This document shows positions 1 to 8,274 of a DNA stretch of 64,000 nucleotides, piece by piece. Position 1 is the stretch's first letter. Every line of letters begins with the position of its first letter. The stretch comes from Microcella flavibacter (GTDB lineage Bacteria; Actinomycetota; Actinomycetes; Actinomycetales; Microbacteriaceae). The notes below the pieces were generated by a model. It made no database searches and was not told where the DNA came from. It was given only the letters and a program-made list of their open reading frames with translations. The position numbers and the translations under genes were made by a program. Location: positions 62,001 to 126,000 of the forward strand of contig NZ_CP051299.1 in assembly GCF_012530535.1 (NCBI RefSeq), in the 5' to 3' direction.

Positions 1-264
1 CCGACGCGCGTCCGCATCATCCTCGCTCTCACGCAGGGCGAGCTCTCTGTCGGCGCGCTCGCCGATGCCGTCGACCGCGCTCCCGCGGCGGTCTCCCAGC
101 ACCTCGCGAAGCTGCGGCTCGCTCGGCTCGTGGTGGCCCGCCAGGAGGGCACGCGCGCCGTGTACCGCCTCCGCGATGAGCACGCGGCCCGGCTCGTCGC
201 CGAGGCGATCCGCGAGGCCGAGCACGCCGTCACCGACGTCCCCGGCCACCACGGAGCGCGCTAG
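1..264 (+). CDS. ArsR-family transcriptional regulator (5' end outside window)
   Basis: The reading frame is open from the first base to TAG at 262-264, giving 87 residues of a winged-helix protein. The segment with AVSQHLAKLRLARLVVARQ is the recognition helix and following strand of an ArsR-type HTH, and GTRAVYRL is the typical beta-hairpin wing. The N-terminus lies before the window. The stop codon is followed at once by the ATG of an MFS transporter, so the two genes are probably co-transcribed and the regulator likely controls that transporter. No metal-binding CxC motif is visible in the part present, so the inducer is unknown. Confidence 0.85.
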   Translation, partial: PTRVRIILALTQGELSVGALADAVDRAPAAVSQHLAKLRLARLVVARQEGTRAVYRLRDEHAARLVAEAIREAEHAVTDVPGHHGAR

Positions 265-1554
265 ATGCTGTCCGTGCTCCGCGACCGCCGCTTCGCCGCC
301 CTCTTCGGCTCGCAGGTCTCCTCCCTCGTCGGCACGGGCGTGCTCACGGTCGCGCTCGCCCTGCTCGCGGTGCGGCTCGAGGGCGACGAGGCCGGGCGCA
401 TCCTCGGCATCGCCCTGACGATCCGCATCGCGGCCTACGTGCTCGTCTCGCCGATCGCGAGCGCGCTGCTCGCGGGCCGCTCGAGCCGGGGCATCCTGCT
501 CGCCGCCGACGCCGCGCGCCTGCTCGTCGCCGGCGGTCTCGTCCTCGCCACCGAGGCCTGGCACATCTACCTCGCCATCGTGCTGCTGCAGTCGGCCTCG
601 GCGGTCTTCACGCCCACGTACCAGGCCGTCATCCCCGAGGTGCTGGCCGACGAGCGCGACTACACCGCCGCGCAGTCGCTCTCACGGCTCGCGTACGACC
701 TCGAGTCGCTGCTGAGCCCCGTCATCGCCGCCCTGCTCGTGCTCGTGCTGCCGGCGCAGGCGCTCTTCGCGGTCACCGCGGCGGGGTTCCTGCTGTCGGG
801 CGTCGGCGTGCTGCTCTCCCGCATCGACATCACCGCGGGCGGCAGCGCCGAGCCGTTCCGCGGGCGCCTCACCCGCGGGCTGCGGCTGCTCGCCCGCACG
901 CCCGCGCTGCGGTTCCTCGCCGTGCTCGACGCGGCCACCGCGGCGGTGTACGCCACCGTGCTCGTCTCCACCGTCGTGCTGCTGCTCGACGCGGGCGTCG
1001 CCGACGCGTCGGATCCGTCGGCGCCGCTCGCGGTGGCGCTCGTGCTGTTCGGGGCGGGCTCGATCGTCGTCGCCCTGCTGCTGCCGCGCATCCTCACCCG
1101 CATCGCCGACCGCGCGCTCATGGCGGCCGGTGCGGCGCTCGCCGCGGCCGCCCTCGCCGCGACGGCCGCGCTCGCGATCGCCGATGCGCTCTCCCTCCTC
1201 GCGCTGGGCGCGCTGTGGATCCTGCTCGGCGCCGCCACCTCGGCGATCAGCACGCCGAGCGCGCGGCTCATCCGCCGGGATGCGGTCGAGGCCGACCGGC
1301 CGGCGGTCTTCGCCGCGCGCTTCTCGACCTCGCACGCCTGGTACCTGCTGATGTACCCGACCGCGGGGCTCGTCGGGGCGGCTGCCGGCCCGGGCGCCGC
1401 CACCGCCGCACTCGCCGCGCTCTGCCTGCTCGCCCTCGCCGCGGCGCTCGCGCTCGGGCGGCCCGCGCGCGCGGCCGACGATCCGGCCGCCGATCCTGCG
1501 GCCGGGGTCGAGCGCGGCCGCCCGTCCCCGGCCGCCCCCAAGGTCGAGGGCTAG
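265..1554 (+). CDS. MFS transporter
   Basis: A 429-residue integral membrane protein with about 12 hydrophobic segments, starting LRDRRFAALFGSQVSSLVGTG, which is typical of the MFS_3/NreB-like exporter group. The loop near residue 60-75 (LLAGRSSRG) follows the MFS loop 2-3 pattern. The C-terminal tail is Ala/Pro-rich and looks disordered. It starts directly after the stop of the ArsR gene, so an ArsR-controlled efflux function is likely; the substrate cannot be read from sequence. Its TAG stop is also the first three bases of the TAGGCT box that probably drives the next gene. Confidence 0.85.
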   Translation: MLSVLRDRRFAALFGSQVSSLVGTGVLTVALALLAVRLEGDEAGRILGIALTIRIAAYVLVSPIASALLAGRSSRGILLAADAARLLVAGGLVLATEAWHIYLAIVLLQSASAVFTPTYQAVIPEVLADERDYTAAQSLSRLAYDLESLLSPVIAALLVLVLPAQALFAVTAAGFLLSGVGVLLSRIDITAGGSAEPFRGRLTRGLRLLARTPALRFLAVLDAATAAVYATVLVSTVVLLLDAGVADASDPSAPLAVALVLFGAGSIVVALLLPRILTRIADRALMAAGAALAAAALAATAALAIADALSLLALGALWILLGAATSAISTPSARLIRRDAVEADRPAVFAARFSTSHAWYLLMYPTAGLVGAAAGPGAATAALAALCLLALAAALALGRPARAADDPAADPAAGVERGRPSPAAPKVEG

Positions 1555-1557
1555 GCT
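1552..1557 (+). promoter_or_regulatory. -10 box TAGGCT for leaderless M13 peptidase mRNA
   Basis: TAGGCT ends 6 nt before the GTG at 1564, where a -10 hexamer should be if transcription starts at the start codon. There is no Shine-Dalgarno sequence. It supports GTG 1564 as the start. Confidence 0.5.
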
Positions 1558-1563
1558 CGCCCG

Positions 1564-3525
1564 GTGACCGACGCGCTGACGAGCGGCATCTCCGCCGACG
1601 AACTCGACCCCGCCATCCGCCCGCAGGACGACCTGTTCCGGCACGTCAACGGCCGGTGGATGGCCCGCACGCCCGTACCCGCCGACAAGGCGCGCTACGG
1701 CTCCTTCATGGTGCTGGCCGAGGAGGCCGAGAAGGCCGTGCGCACCATCATCGAGGAGGCCCAGGGCGCCCAGCCCGGCACCCTCGAGCGCAAGGTCGGC
1801 GACCTCTACGCGAGCTTCATGGACGAGGACCGCATCGAGGCGCTCGGCGCGGCCCCGCTCGAGCCGATGTTCGGCGAGATCGACGACATCGCCGATCGGG
1901 ATGCCCTGCTCACGACCCTCGGCCGCCTCGAGCGCCGCGGCGCCCGCGGGTTCACCGCCCTCTACGTCGACAACGACCCGGGCGACCCCGAGCGCTACCT
2001 CGTGATCGTGGAGCAGGCCGGCCTCGGCCTGCCCGACGAGTCGTACTACCGCGAGCCGGCCCACGCCGAGACGCTCGTCGCCTACCGCGCCCACGTCGAG
2101 CGCATGCTGGCGCTCGCCGGCTTCGACGCCGCCGCCGACCGCGCCGAGCGCATCGTCGCCCTCGAGACGGCGATCGCCGCCGTGCACTGGGACAAGGTGC
2201 ACAGCCGCGACAGCAAGGCCACCTACAACCTGCGCAGCTGGGACGAGTGGCAGGCCGCGACCGGCGACGTCGACCTCGCGCTGTGGCGCGACGGCCACGG
2301 CATCCCGGCGTCGGCGCTCGCCGAGGTCGTGCTGCGGCAGCCCTCGTTCCACGAGGGCGTCGCGGGCCTGCTGGCCGGGCGGGAGCTCGCCGACTGGCAG
2401 GACTGGCTGCGCTGGTCGGTCATCCGCTCGACCGCGCCGTACCTCTCGAGCGCCTTCGTGGAGGAGAACTTCGCCTTCTACGGCCGCACCCTCACCGGCA
2501 CCCCCGAGCTGCGCGCCCGGTGGAAGCGCGGCGTTTCGATCGTCGAGGGCGCCATGGGCGAGGCCGTCGGCGCCGTCTACGTCGAGCGCCACTTCGCCCC
2601 CGAGGCGAAGACGGCGATGGACGAGCTCGTCGCCACCCTCGTCGAGGCCTACCGCCGCTCGATCACCGAGCTCGAGTGGATGACCGCCGAGACGCGCGAG
2701 CGCGCCCTCGACAAGCTGCGGAAGTTCACGCCGAAGATCGGCTACCCGGTGCGCTGGCGCGACTACTCGACCCTCGAGGTCGACGAGGACGACCTGCTCG
2801 GCAACGTGCGCGCGGCCGGCGAGTTCGAGTTCCAGCGCGAGCTCGGCAAGATCGGCCAGCCGATCGACCGCGACGAGTGGTTCATGACCCCGCAGACCGT
2901 CAACGCCTACTACAACCCCGGTTTCAACGAGATCGTGTTCCCCGCGGCGATCCTGCAGCTCCCCTTCTTCGACGCGGGTCGGGATGCTGCGGCCAACTAC
3001 GGCGCCATCGGCGCGGTCATCGGCCACGAGATCGGGCACGGGTTCGACGACCAGGGTTCGCGCTACGACGGCGACGGGCGGCTGCAGGACTGGTGGACCG
3101 AGGAGGATCGCGCCGCGTTCGAGGAGCGCACGGCATCCCTCATCGCCCAGTACGACGCCCTCGAACCGACCGAGGCGCCCGGCCACCGCGTCAACGGCGC
3201 GCTCACCATCGGCGAGAACATCGGCGACCTCGGCGGTCTCGGCATCGCCTGGCGGGCCTACCTGATCTCGCTCGACGGCGCCGAGCCGCCCGTGATCGAC
3301 GGGCTCACCGGAGCCCAGCGGTTCTTCCTCTCCTGGGCGCAGGCCTGGCAGATCGCGATCCGCCCGGAGGAGGCGCTGCGCCTGCTCTCGATCGACCCGC
3401 ATTCGCCGAACGAGTTCCGGTGCAACCAGATCGTGCGTAACATCGACGCGTTCTACGAAGCGTTCTCCGTGACCTCCGACGACGCTCTGTGGCTCGAGCC
3501 GAAGGAGCGCGTGACGATCTGGTGA
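1564..3525 (+). CDS. M13-family zinc metallopeptidase (neprilysin/PepO-like)
   Basis: 653 residues, the usual length for bacterial M13 peptidases. The zinc site HEIGH is at residues 488-492 and the second motif ENIGDLGG starts at Glu551, giving the third zinc ligand (Glu551) and the conserved Asp555. There is no signal peptide or N-terminal membrane anchor, so this is a soluble, probably cytoplasmic oligopeptidase, unlike mammalian neprilysin. The GTG start is preceded by a leaderless-type -10 box. The following serine hydrolase overlaps its stop by GTGA. Confidence 0.93.
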   Translation: MTDALTSGISADELDPAIRPQDDLFRHVNGRWMARTPVPADKARYGSFMVLAEEAEKAVRTIIEEAQGAQPGTLERKVGDLYASFMDEDRIEALGAAPLEPMFGEIDDIADRDALLTTLGRLERRGARGFTALYVDNDPGDPERYLVIVEQAGLGLPDESYYREPAHAETLVAYRAHVERMLALAGFDAAADRAERIVALETAIAAVHWDKVHSRDSKATYNLRSWDEWQAATGDVDLALWRDGHGIPASALAEVVLRQPSFHEGVAGLLAGRELADWQDWLRWSVIRSTAPYLSSAFVEENFAFYGRTLTGTPELRARWKRGVSIVEGAMGEAVGAVYVERHFAPEAKTAMDELVATLVEAYRRSITELEWMTAETRERALDKLRKFTPKIGYPVRWRDYSTLEVDEDDLLGNVRAAGEFEFQRELGKIGQPIDRDEWFMTPQTVNAYYNPGFNEIVFPAAILQLPFFDAGRDAAANYGAIGAVIGHEIGHGFDDQGSRYDGDGRLQDWWTEEDRAAFEERTASLIAQYDALEPTEAPGHRVNGALTIGENIGDLGGLGIAWRAYLISLDGAEPPVIDGLTGAQRFFLSWAQAWQIAIRPEEALRLLSIDPHSPNEFRCNQIVRNIDAFYEAFSVTSDDALWLEPKERVTIW

Positions 3526-4430
3526 CCACCACGCCGATGAAGCGCGATCGGGGCGCGCGATCCGCCGCCCCGGTTCTCGCGCGCCATCGGTCGCCCGAGC
3601 GGTCGCCCTCGTTCAAGCCCTCCTTCCGCGCCCTCGGTGCCCTCGCCTACGAGGGGGCGAAGGTTTCAGTCACCGCCGTCGACCTGCAGTCGGGGCAGAG
3701 CGTCTTCGCCGTCGACGAGCGCATCGTGCTGCCGACGGCCTCGGTCGGCAAGATCCTGCTGCTCATCGAGGTGAGCGCGCGGCTCACCGAGCGCAGCCTC
3801 AGCGACTACGTCATCGTCGACCGCGAGCTCTCCGACGCGGTCGCCGACTCGGGGCTGTGGCAGCACATGCAGGCGCCGGCGCTGCCGGTGGCCGACCTCG
3901 CGGCGCTCGTCGGCGCGACGAGCGACAACCTCGCGACCAACGCGCTGCTGCGCCACATCGGCCTCGCCGCCGTGCGCCGCCGCACCGAGTCGCTCGGGCT
4001 CGTGCGCACGGCGCTCCTCGACGTGGTGCGCGACTCCCGCGGGCCCGACGACGCCCCGCAGCTCTCGGTCGGGTCGACCGCCGAGCTCGCCTGGCTGTTC
4101 TACGCCCTCGCGCACGGCCACGTCATCGACCCCGCGACGAGCCAGCGCGTGCTCGGCTGGCTCTCGCTCAACACCGACCTCTCGATGGTGGCGAGCGCCT
4201 TCGGCCGCGACCCGCTCACGCACCGCGGCGTCGACCACAGCACGTGGATGGTCAACAAGACGGGCAGCGACGCCGGTGTGCGCAGCGAGGCCGGCGTGCT
4301 GCGCGGCCCGCGCGGCGGGCTGGCGTACGCGGTCTCGGTGCACTTCGACGACCGCGATCTTGCGACGCGACTGCGCGTGATGGATGCCCTCCGCACGTTC
4401 GGCGTCGACCTGCTGGAGCAGGTGCACTAG
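3522..4430 (+). CDS. Serine hydrolase, beta-lactamase/PBP-like fold
   Basis: 302 residues from GTG 3522, which overlaps the previous stop as GTGA; ATG 3537 is an alternative start. The active-site triad motifs of class A-like penicillin-recognising enzymes are present: S74-V-G-K77, S134-D-N136 and K246-T-G248. The omega-loop ExxLN motif that gives class A lactamases deacylation is not evident, and no signal peptide is seen. An antibiotic-hydrolysing role is therefore not supported; a cytoplasmic amidase or esterase is as likely. It is probably translationally coupled to the M13 peptidase. Confidence 0.8.
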   Translation: MTTTPMKRDRGARSAAPVLARHRSPERSPSFKPSFRALGALAYEGAKVSVTAVDLQSGQSVFAVDERIVLPTASVGKILLLIEVSARLTERSLSDYVIVDRELSDAVADSGLWQHMQAPALPVADLAALVGATSDNLATNALLRHIGLAAVRRRTESLGLVRTALLDVVRDSRGPDDAPQLSVGSTAELAWLFYALAHGHVIDPATSQRVLGWLSLNTDLSMVASAFGRDPLTHRGVDHSTWMVNKTGSDAGVRSEAGVLRGPRGGLAYAVSVHFDDRDLATRLRVMDALRTFGVDLLEQVH

Positions 4431-4544
4431 CCCCGACGACTTCACGGCGCGCGGTCAGCTCCCGAAGAAGTATGAGAATTCGTACCGAGAATGCACCGAG
4501 ATCGCTGACCCGGTCGCCCCAGTGCGGGGCTAGACAAGTCAGTC

Positions 4545-4578
4545 CAGGTTGCCCCCCATGCGGGGGAGGCCTAACCTG
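4545..4578. terminator. Imperfect hairpin after the serine hydrolase gene
   Basis: Arms CAGGTT (4545-4550) and AACCTG (4573-4578) enclose CCCCC (4553-4557), ATGC and GGGGG (4562-4566). It could be a terminator or an operator. The right half, CCTAACCTGA, resembles half an iron box, but the left half does not. Confidence 0.35.
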
Positions 4579-4706
4579 ACAGCGATTCCGGCTCGCGCAC
4601 ACCCGACGTTCGCCGAGACGCGGAATCGGACGGACCCCCATCCGTCACCACCCGGCACCACCGCGCTACCCGAACCACCGCGCTCACCGCCTGATGATCG
4701 TCGTCC

Positions 4707-4722
4707 CCCGATGATCATCGGG
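4707..4722. promoter_or_regulatory. Perfect 16-bp palindrome, possible operator
   Basis: CCCGATGATCATCGGG reads identically on both strands. It lies about 150 nt before the surface-protein start codon. Its symmetry suits a dimeric regulator; the regulator is not identifiable. Confidence 0.4.
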
Positions 4723-4868
4723 ATCACCCCATCGATGCACCTTCGCGTTTCCCGCGCGGCGATGCGCGAGAGCCGACGCAGCACCCCTGCGCCGGAGCAC
4801 CACCCACCCGAACCCTGGCGCGCCCGCCCCCCCCGGCCGCGCTCGGCTCCACACCCCAGGAGCACATC

Positions 4869-6824
4869 ATGCTGCGCAAGCGTTTCTTCACGGCCCCGGC
4901 AGCTGCCGCGGTCGCCCTCGCACTCGGTCTAGGCGGTGCGATCGTCACGACGACGGCCGCCACGGCCACCGGGCCGTCGACCCCCGTCTGCATCGCCGCC
5001 GACGCGTACACCGAGGTCACCCCCGACATCGAGTACCCGGCGGTCGGCGAGCCGACCATCACCGTCGCGAACCCGGACTACGTGGCCGCGACGCCCTCGA
5101 TCTGGCAGAACTTCTCGCCGAACAAGGAGCAGGGCACGTTCATCGGCGCCCCGTCGCACCCGGTCGACGACCGCGGCACCTGGAACCATCAGGACAAGGA
5201 GATCCCGCCTGGCCAGGCCGGCCCCGACGGCGTGTACTCGAACGGCAACGACGCAAAGGGCGGCAACTGGTTCTACCGCCAGGCCGCCAAGCCCGCGGTC
5301 GGCGAGCCGACGATCACCGTCGACAACCCCGACTACGTGCCCGCCTACACCGAGGACGTGCCCGACATCGAGCACCCCGCGGTCGTCTGCCCGCCGACCG
5401 ACGAGGAGCCGGTGGTCGACCCGGTCGACTGCACGATGACGGCCTCCACGGTCACGAGCTCCGTCGGGGTCGGCACCGCGTCGTTCACCATCTCGGGTCT
5501 GGAGAACTGCCTCCCGATCCCCGTGAACTTCTCGACCTACGACCTCCCGGGCGGTGAGGTCCTCCCGTACGACGAGCAGGTCCTCATCGAACACGCGCCG
5601 CGGGACGGTGCCGGTGAGGGCAACCTCTACGGCCCCGGTTCGTACACGCTGATGGCCGACCTGACCTGCAACTGGCAGGCCGACCTGTACAAGGGCGCCC
5701 CGAAGGACACCGCTCCGCACGACGGACTGTTCTACCTGGACGGCTTCGGCATCGGCTGGAGCTACTCGGAGAACAACGACTGCTCACCGGTCATCCCGGA
5801 GCAGCCCGCCGCCGAGGTGCGTCTGGCCGACCGCGAGGTCGTGGACTGCGAGACGCTCACCGTGACCGTCATGACGACCCGCTACGAGACGCCGTACGTG
5901 CTCGATGGCGACGTCTGGGTGCTGGGCACGGAGGCGCAGGTCGGCGACGAGGTTCCGAGCAGCGAGCGCGCGGCGACGATCGAGGAGTGCCCGGTCGACG
6001 AGCAGCCGGCCGACGATGTCGAGACCAGCGACTGGGTCGTCTCGGTCATCGACTGCGACACCGAGACGGTCACCGAGACGCGGACGATCACTACGACGTC
6101 GTACGAGCTCGTCGATCGCGAGTGGGTCGCCGGTGAGCCGGTCGAGACCGTCGAGACGCGGGATCGCCCGATGACCGACGTCGAGCTCGACCTGTACTGC
6201 CCCGTCGAGCTGGAGCCGCAGGCCCTCGAGGTCGTCGACGAGTGGGTCGTCAGCGAGACCGACTGCGACACCGAGACGGTCACCGAGACGCAGACCACGA
6301 CGACGACGCCCTACGTGCTCGTCGACCGCGCCTGGGTGCTCGGCGAGCCCGTCGTCAGCTCCGAGGAGCGGACGCGCCCGATGACGGATGCTGAGCTCGA
6401 CGAGTACTGCCCGGTCGAGCTCGAGCCCGCCGCCGTCGAGGTGCTCGGCGAGTGGACGGTCAGCCACAGCGACTGCGACACCACGACGGTCACCGAGACC
6501 CGCACGGTCAGCACCACGCCGTACGTGCTCGTCGACCGCCAGTGGGTCGCCGGCGCCACCGTCGAGACCACGGAGGACCGTGTTCGTGCCATGACCGACG
6601 CCGAGCGCACCGAGCTCTGCCCGGAGGTGCCGGTCACGCCGGTGACCCCCGTGACGCCGCTCGGCGACCTGCAGACCCTCGCCCTGACCGACCCGCCGAC
6701 GCTCGCCCTCACCGGCCCGAGCGACGCGCTGGGCGGACTCGGCATCGCCGGACTGGTCACCCTGATGGCGGGCCTCGGCCTGGTGCTGCTGCGCCGGCCG
6801 CAGACGGCCTCCGTCGAGGACTAG
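4869..6824 (+). CDS. Repeat-containing surface protein with LAXTG-type sorting signal
   Basis: 651 residues. An N-terminal signal peptide (MLRKRFF then a long Ala-rich hydrophobic stretch to about residue 38) directs export. The C-terminus has LALTG at residues 612-616, a hydrophobic helix and RRPQTASVED, i.e. a cell-wall sorting signal of the LAXTG kind used by class E sortases of actinobacteria. Residues about 315-590 hold one divergent and three clear tandem repeats of about 70 residues; each has a DCDT..TVTET core, PYVLVDR.WV, a (R)PMTD segment and a CP near the end, so each could form one disulfide. The N-terminal part has two copies of a PAVGEPTITV.NPDYV module. RBS AGGAG precedes ATG 4869. 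The function is unknown; adhesion or a wall-exposed stalk is inference. Confidence 0.8.
   Translation: MLRKRFFTAPAAAAVALALGLGGAIVTTTAATATGPSTPVCIAADAYTEVTPDIEYPAVGEPTITVANPDYVAATPSIWQNFSPNKEQGTFIGAPSHPVDDRGTWNHQDKEIPPGQAGPDGVYSNGNDAKGGNWFYRQAAKPAVGEPTITVDNPDYVPAYTEDVPDIEHPAVVCPPTDEEPVVDPVDCTMTASTVTSSVGVGTASFTISGLENCLPIPVNFSTYDLPGGEVLPYDEQVLIEHAPRDGAGEGNLYGPGSYTLMADLTCNWQADLYKGAPKDTAPHDGLFYLDGFGIGWSYSENNDCSPVIPEQPAAEVRLADREVVDCETLTVTVMTTRYETPYVLDGDVWVLGTEAQVGDEVPSSERAATIEECPVDEQPADDVETSDWVVSVIDCDTETVTETRTITTTSYELVDREWVAGEPVETVETRDRPMTDVELDLYCPVELEPQALEVVDEWVVSETDCDTETVTETQTTTTTPYVLVDRAWVLGEPVVSSEERTRPMTDAELDEYCPVELEPAAVEVLGEWTVSHSDCDTTTVTETRTVSTTPYVLVDRQWVAGATVETTEDRVRAMTDAERTELCPEVPVTPVTPVTPLGDLQTLALTDPPTLALTGPSDALGGLGIAGLVTLMAGLGLVLLRRPQTASVED
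5812..6640 (+). repeat. Tandem coding repeats of about 210 nt
   Basis: One divergent copy starting near 5812 and three close copies starting near 6016, 6226 and 6439 encode about 70-residue units. Shared protein marks are DCDT, TVTET, YVLVDR, PMTD and YCPVE. Confidence 0.75.
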
Positions 6825-6842
6825 CAGCACCATCGCACCACC

Positions 6843-6887
6843 CGCTCCCGGCTCCGGCACCCCTCGTGGGCGTCGGGGCCGGGAGCG
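6843..6887 (+). terminator. GC-rich hairpin terminator after the surface protein
   Basis: GCTCCCGGCTCCG (6844-6856) pairs with CGGGGCCGGGAGC (6874-6886) with one G-U pair. There is no T-tract. It lies 19 nt after the stop. Confidence 0.65.
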
Positions 6888-6944
6888 CCCCACCCCCTCC
6901 GCGCCGCCCCGGCGCCATCGACCCCCTACTCGAGGAGCCGGCCC

Positions 6945-7745
6945 GTGTCGCAGCCCCGCATCGTCGCCCCGCCCGCCGCGGTCGGCATCACGCTCGCGCT
7001 CGGGCTCGCTCTGACGCTCTCCGTCGGCCTCGGGCCGGTCCCCACCGCCGATGCCGCGCCGATCGACGAGACGCAGGACGTCCTCATCGAGCTGCCCCCG
7101 ACCGTCACCGTCCAGCCATCGGCATCGGCGTCGCCGGCGACCTGCGACAGGCCCGCCTTCCTCACGCTCAGCGCCGACCCCGAGATCATCTGGCTCGTCG
7201 ACGGCACCGAGACGCCCGCGGGCGCGCATCCCATCGCCGACGCGCGCACGATGCGCGTGGAAGCGGCACCGTACCTCGGCGGCTTCGCCCCCGGAATCCG
7301 CACCGAGTGGACGATCGCGATCGCCGCCGCCCCCGCCTGCGAGACCGACGACACGGCGGCCGCCCCGCCGCCCGTCGACGCCGCGGCGCCGGTCGCGCCC
7401 GCACCGGCACCGACCGCGCACAATCCTGCCGCGCCGACGCGCGCCGGTGCAGCCCCGTCAGCGGCGGCGCCCACCGACGGCGCCCCCACGCCCCCCGTCG
7501 CGCCCTCCGCCGTCGAGCTGCCGACGCTCGCGCTGCCGACCGAGTCCGCACCGTCGACCGCCGGCACCGCCCCGGATGAGGAGGGCTCGACGGCCATCGA
7601 GCCCGCCGCCCTCGCGCTCGCGAGCGAGACGGCCGACGGCACCGGCTCCGCACCGGTCGTGCCGCTCGCGGTGCTGCTGCTGAGCGGCGCCGCCCTCCTC
7701 GTCGCCGTCGGCGCCGGACGCGCCCGTCGCGCCGGTCAGCGCTGA
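6945..7745 (+). CDS. Exported membrane-anchored protein, function unknown
   Basis: 266 residues from GTG 6945, preceded by GAGGAG. An N-terminal signal segment (VGITLALGLALTLSVGLG) is followed by a short folded region of about 80 residues bounded by two cysteines (CDRPAF... and ...APAC), then a long Ala/Pro/Thr-rich linker, then one C-terminal membrane helix (VPLAVLLLSGAALLVAVGAG) and an Arg-rich end. No LPXTG or LAXTG motif precedes the last helix, so it is probably membrane- rather than wall-anchored. Its position behind the LAXTG protein suggests a shared envelope role. I do not recognise the family. Confidence 0.6.
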   Translation: MSQPRIVAPPAAVGITLALGLALTLSVGLGPVPTADAAPIDETQDVLIELPPTVTVQPSASASPATCDRPAFLTLSADPEIIWLVDGTETPAGAHPIADARTMRVEAAPYLGGFAPGIRTEWTIAIAAAPACETDDTAAAPPPVDAAAPVAPAPAPTAHNPAAPTRAGAAPSAAAPTDGAPTPPVAPSAVELPTLALPTESAPSTAGTAPDEEGSTAIEPAALALASETADGTGSAPVVPLAVLLLSGAALLVAVGAGRARRAGQR

Positions 7746-7836
7746 TCCGCCCGATCGGCACGAGCCCGGCGATGCCGGCCGGCCACGGCCCGCGCCGCAC
7801 AGGTGCCGCCCGGGTCGTGCTGACACGCTGGCGGGC

Positions 7837-8274
7837 ATGATCTCGACCTCGCTCGCCCGTCAGCTGCGCGACGCCGGTCTGCGATGGAAGCCGCTCTCGG
7901 GCGACCGGTTCCAGATCGACCGCCCCGAGCTCGACGCCGACGTCTTCACCATCAGCGACCTCATGATCGAGCCGCACGAGTACTCCACCGGCACCGTGCT
8001 CGGCTTCAACGGCACCACCGAGTGGGCGCTCGACTCGGTCGACGTCACCGACGCGCTCTGGCTGCCGCGCGAGGACCAGCTGCGCGACCTGCTGCGCACC
8101 GCCTTCGTGCGGCTCGAGCGGGAGCAGGAGCTCTACCGCGTCGTGCTCGCCCCCGAGGCGGCTGACGACGACTCGGAAGACGCCGGGGGCGCCGAACGCG
8201 TCTACGAGAGCGTCTCCGCGCCCGAGGCCTACGGTCTCGCGCTGCTCGCCGTGCTCGAGAAGGTCAGCGCCTAG
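7837..8274 (+). CDS. Conserved actinobacterial protein of unknown function (often labelled CpaE-like)
   Basis: 145 residues, soluble, with no signal or membrane segment. The pattern LARQLRDAGLRWKPLSGDRFQI... TISDLMIE ... WLPREDQLRDLL matches a small family widespread in actinobacteria that is frequently annotated as pilus assembly protein CpaE. It lacks the ATPase motifs of real CpaE, so that label should not be trusted. Its TAG stop overlaps the convergent hemA stop by 4 nt. Confidence 0.6.
   Translation: MISTSLARQLRDAGLRWKPLSGDRFQIDRPELDADVFTISDLMIEPHEYSTGTVLGFNGTTEWALDSVDVTDALWLPREDQLRDLLRTAFVRLEREQELYRVVLAPEAADDDSEDAGGAERVYESVSAPEAYGLALLAVLEKVSA

Larger units (their letters stand above)
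4431..4868. other. Intergenic region, 438 nt, with hairpins and a palindrome
   Basis: No gene is supported here. It holds GCCCC/GGGGC (4516-4530), an imperfect hairpin 4545-4578 (outer arms CAGGTT/AACCTG, inner CCCCC/GGGGG), and a perfect 16-bp palindrome at 4707-4722. The part 4465-4500 is AT-richer than its surroundings and may hold the promoter of the surface-protein gene. AGGAG at 4858 is the ribosome-binding site for the ATG at 4869. Confidence 0.6.

Noticed and set aside
682-3402. Very long minus-strand open frame opposite the MFS and M13 genes
   Set aside because: It is a shadow of GC-rich codon structure. The plus-strand genes have clear families, and the minus frame has low-complexity Arg/Gly/Asp-rich sequence.
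3522-4430. Acquired beta-lactamase resistance gene
   Set aside because: SxxK, SDN and KTG are present, but the ExxLN omega-loop motif and a signal peptide are not evident, and composition matches the neighbours.
4560-4580. Iron box before the surface protein
   Set aside because: Only the right half (CCTAACCT) fits; the left half is a G-run, unlike the three well-formed boxes in the window.
5784-7421. Long minus-strand frame opposite the surface protein
   Set aside because: Caused by the repeated GTC/GAC codons of the plus-strand repeats; no start context or family.
7837-8274. Pilus assembly ATPase CpaE
   Set aside because: The commonly copied label does not fit: no Walker motifs, only 145 residues, no pilus genes nearby.
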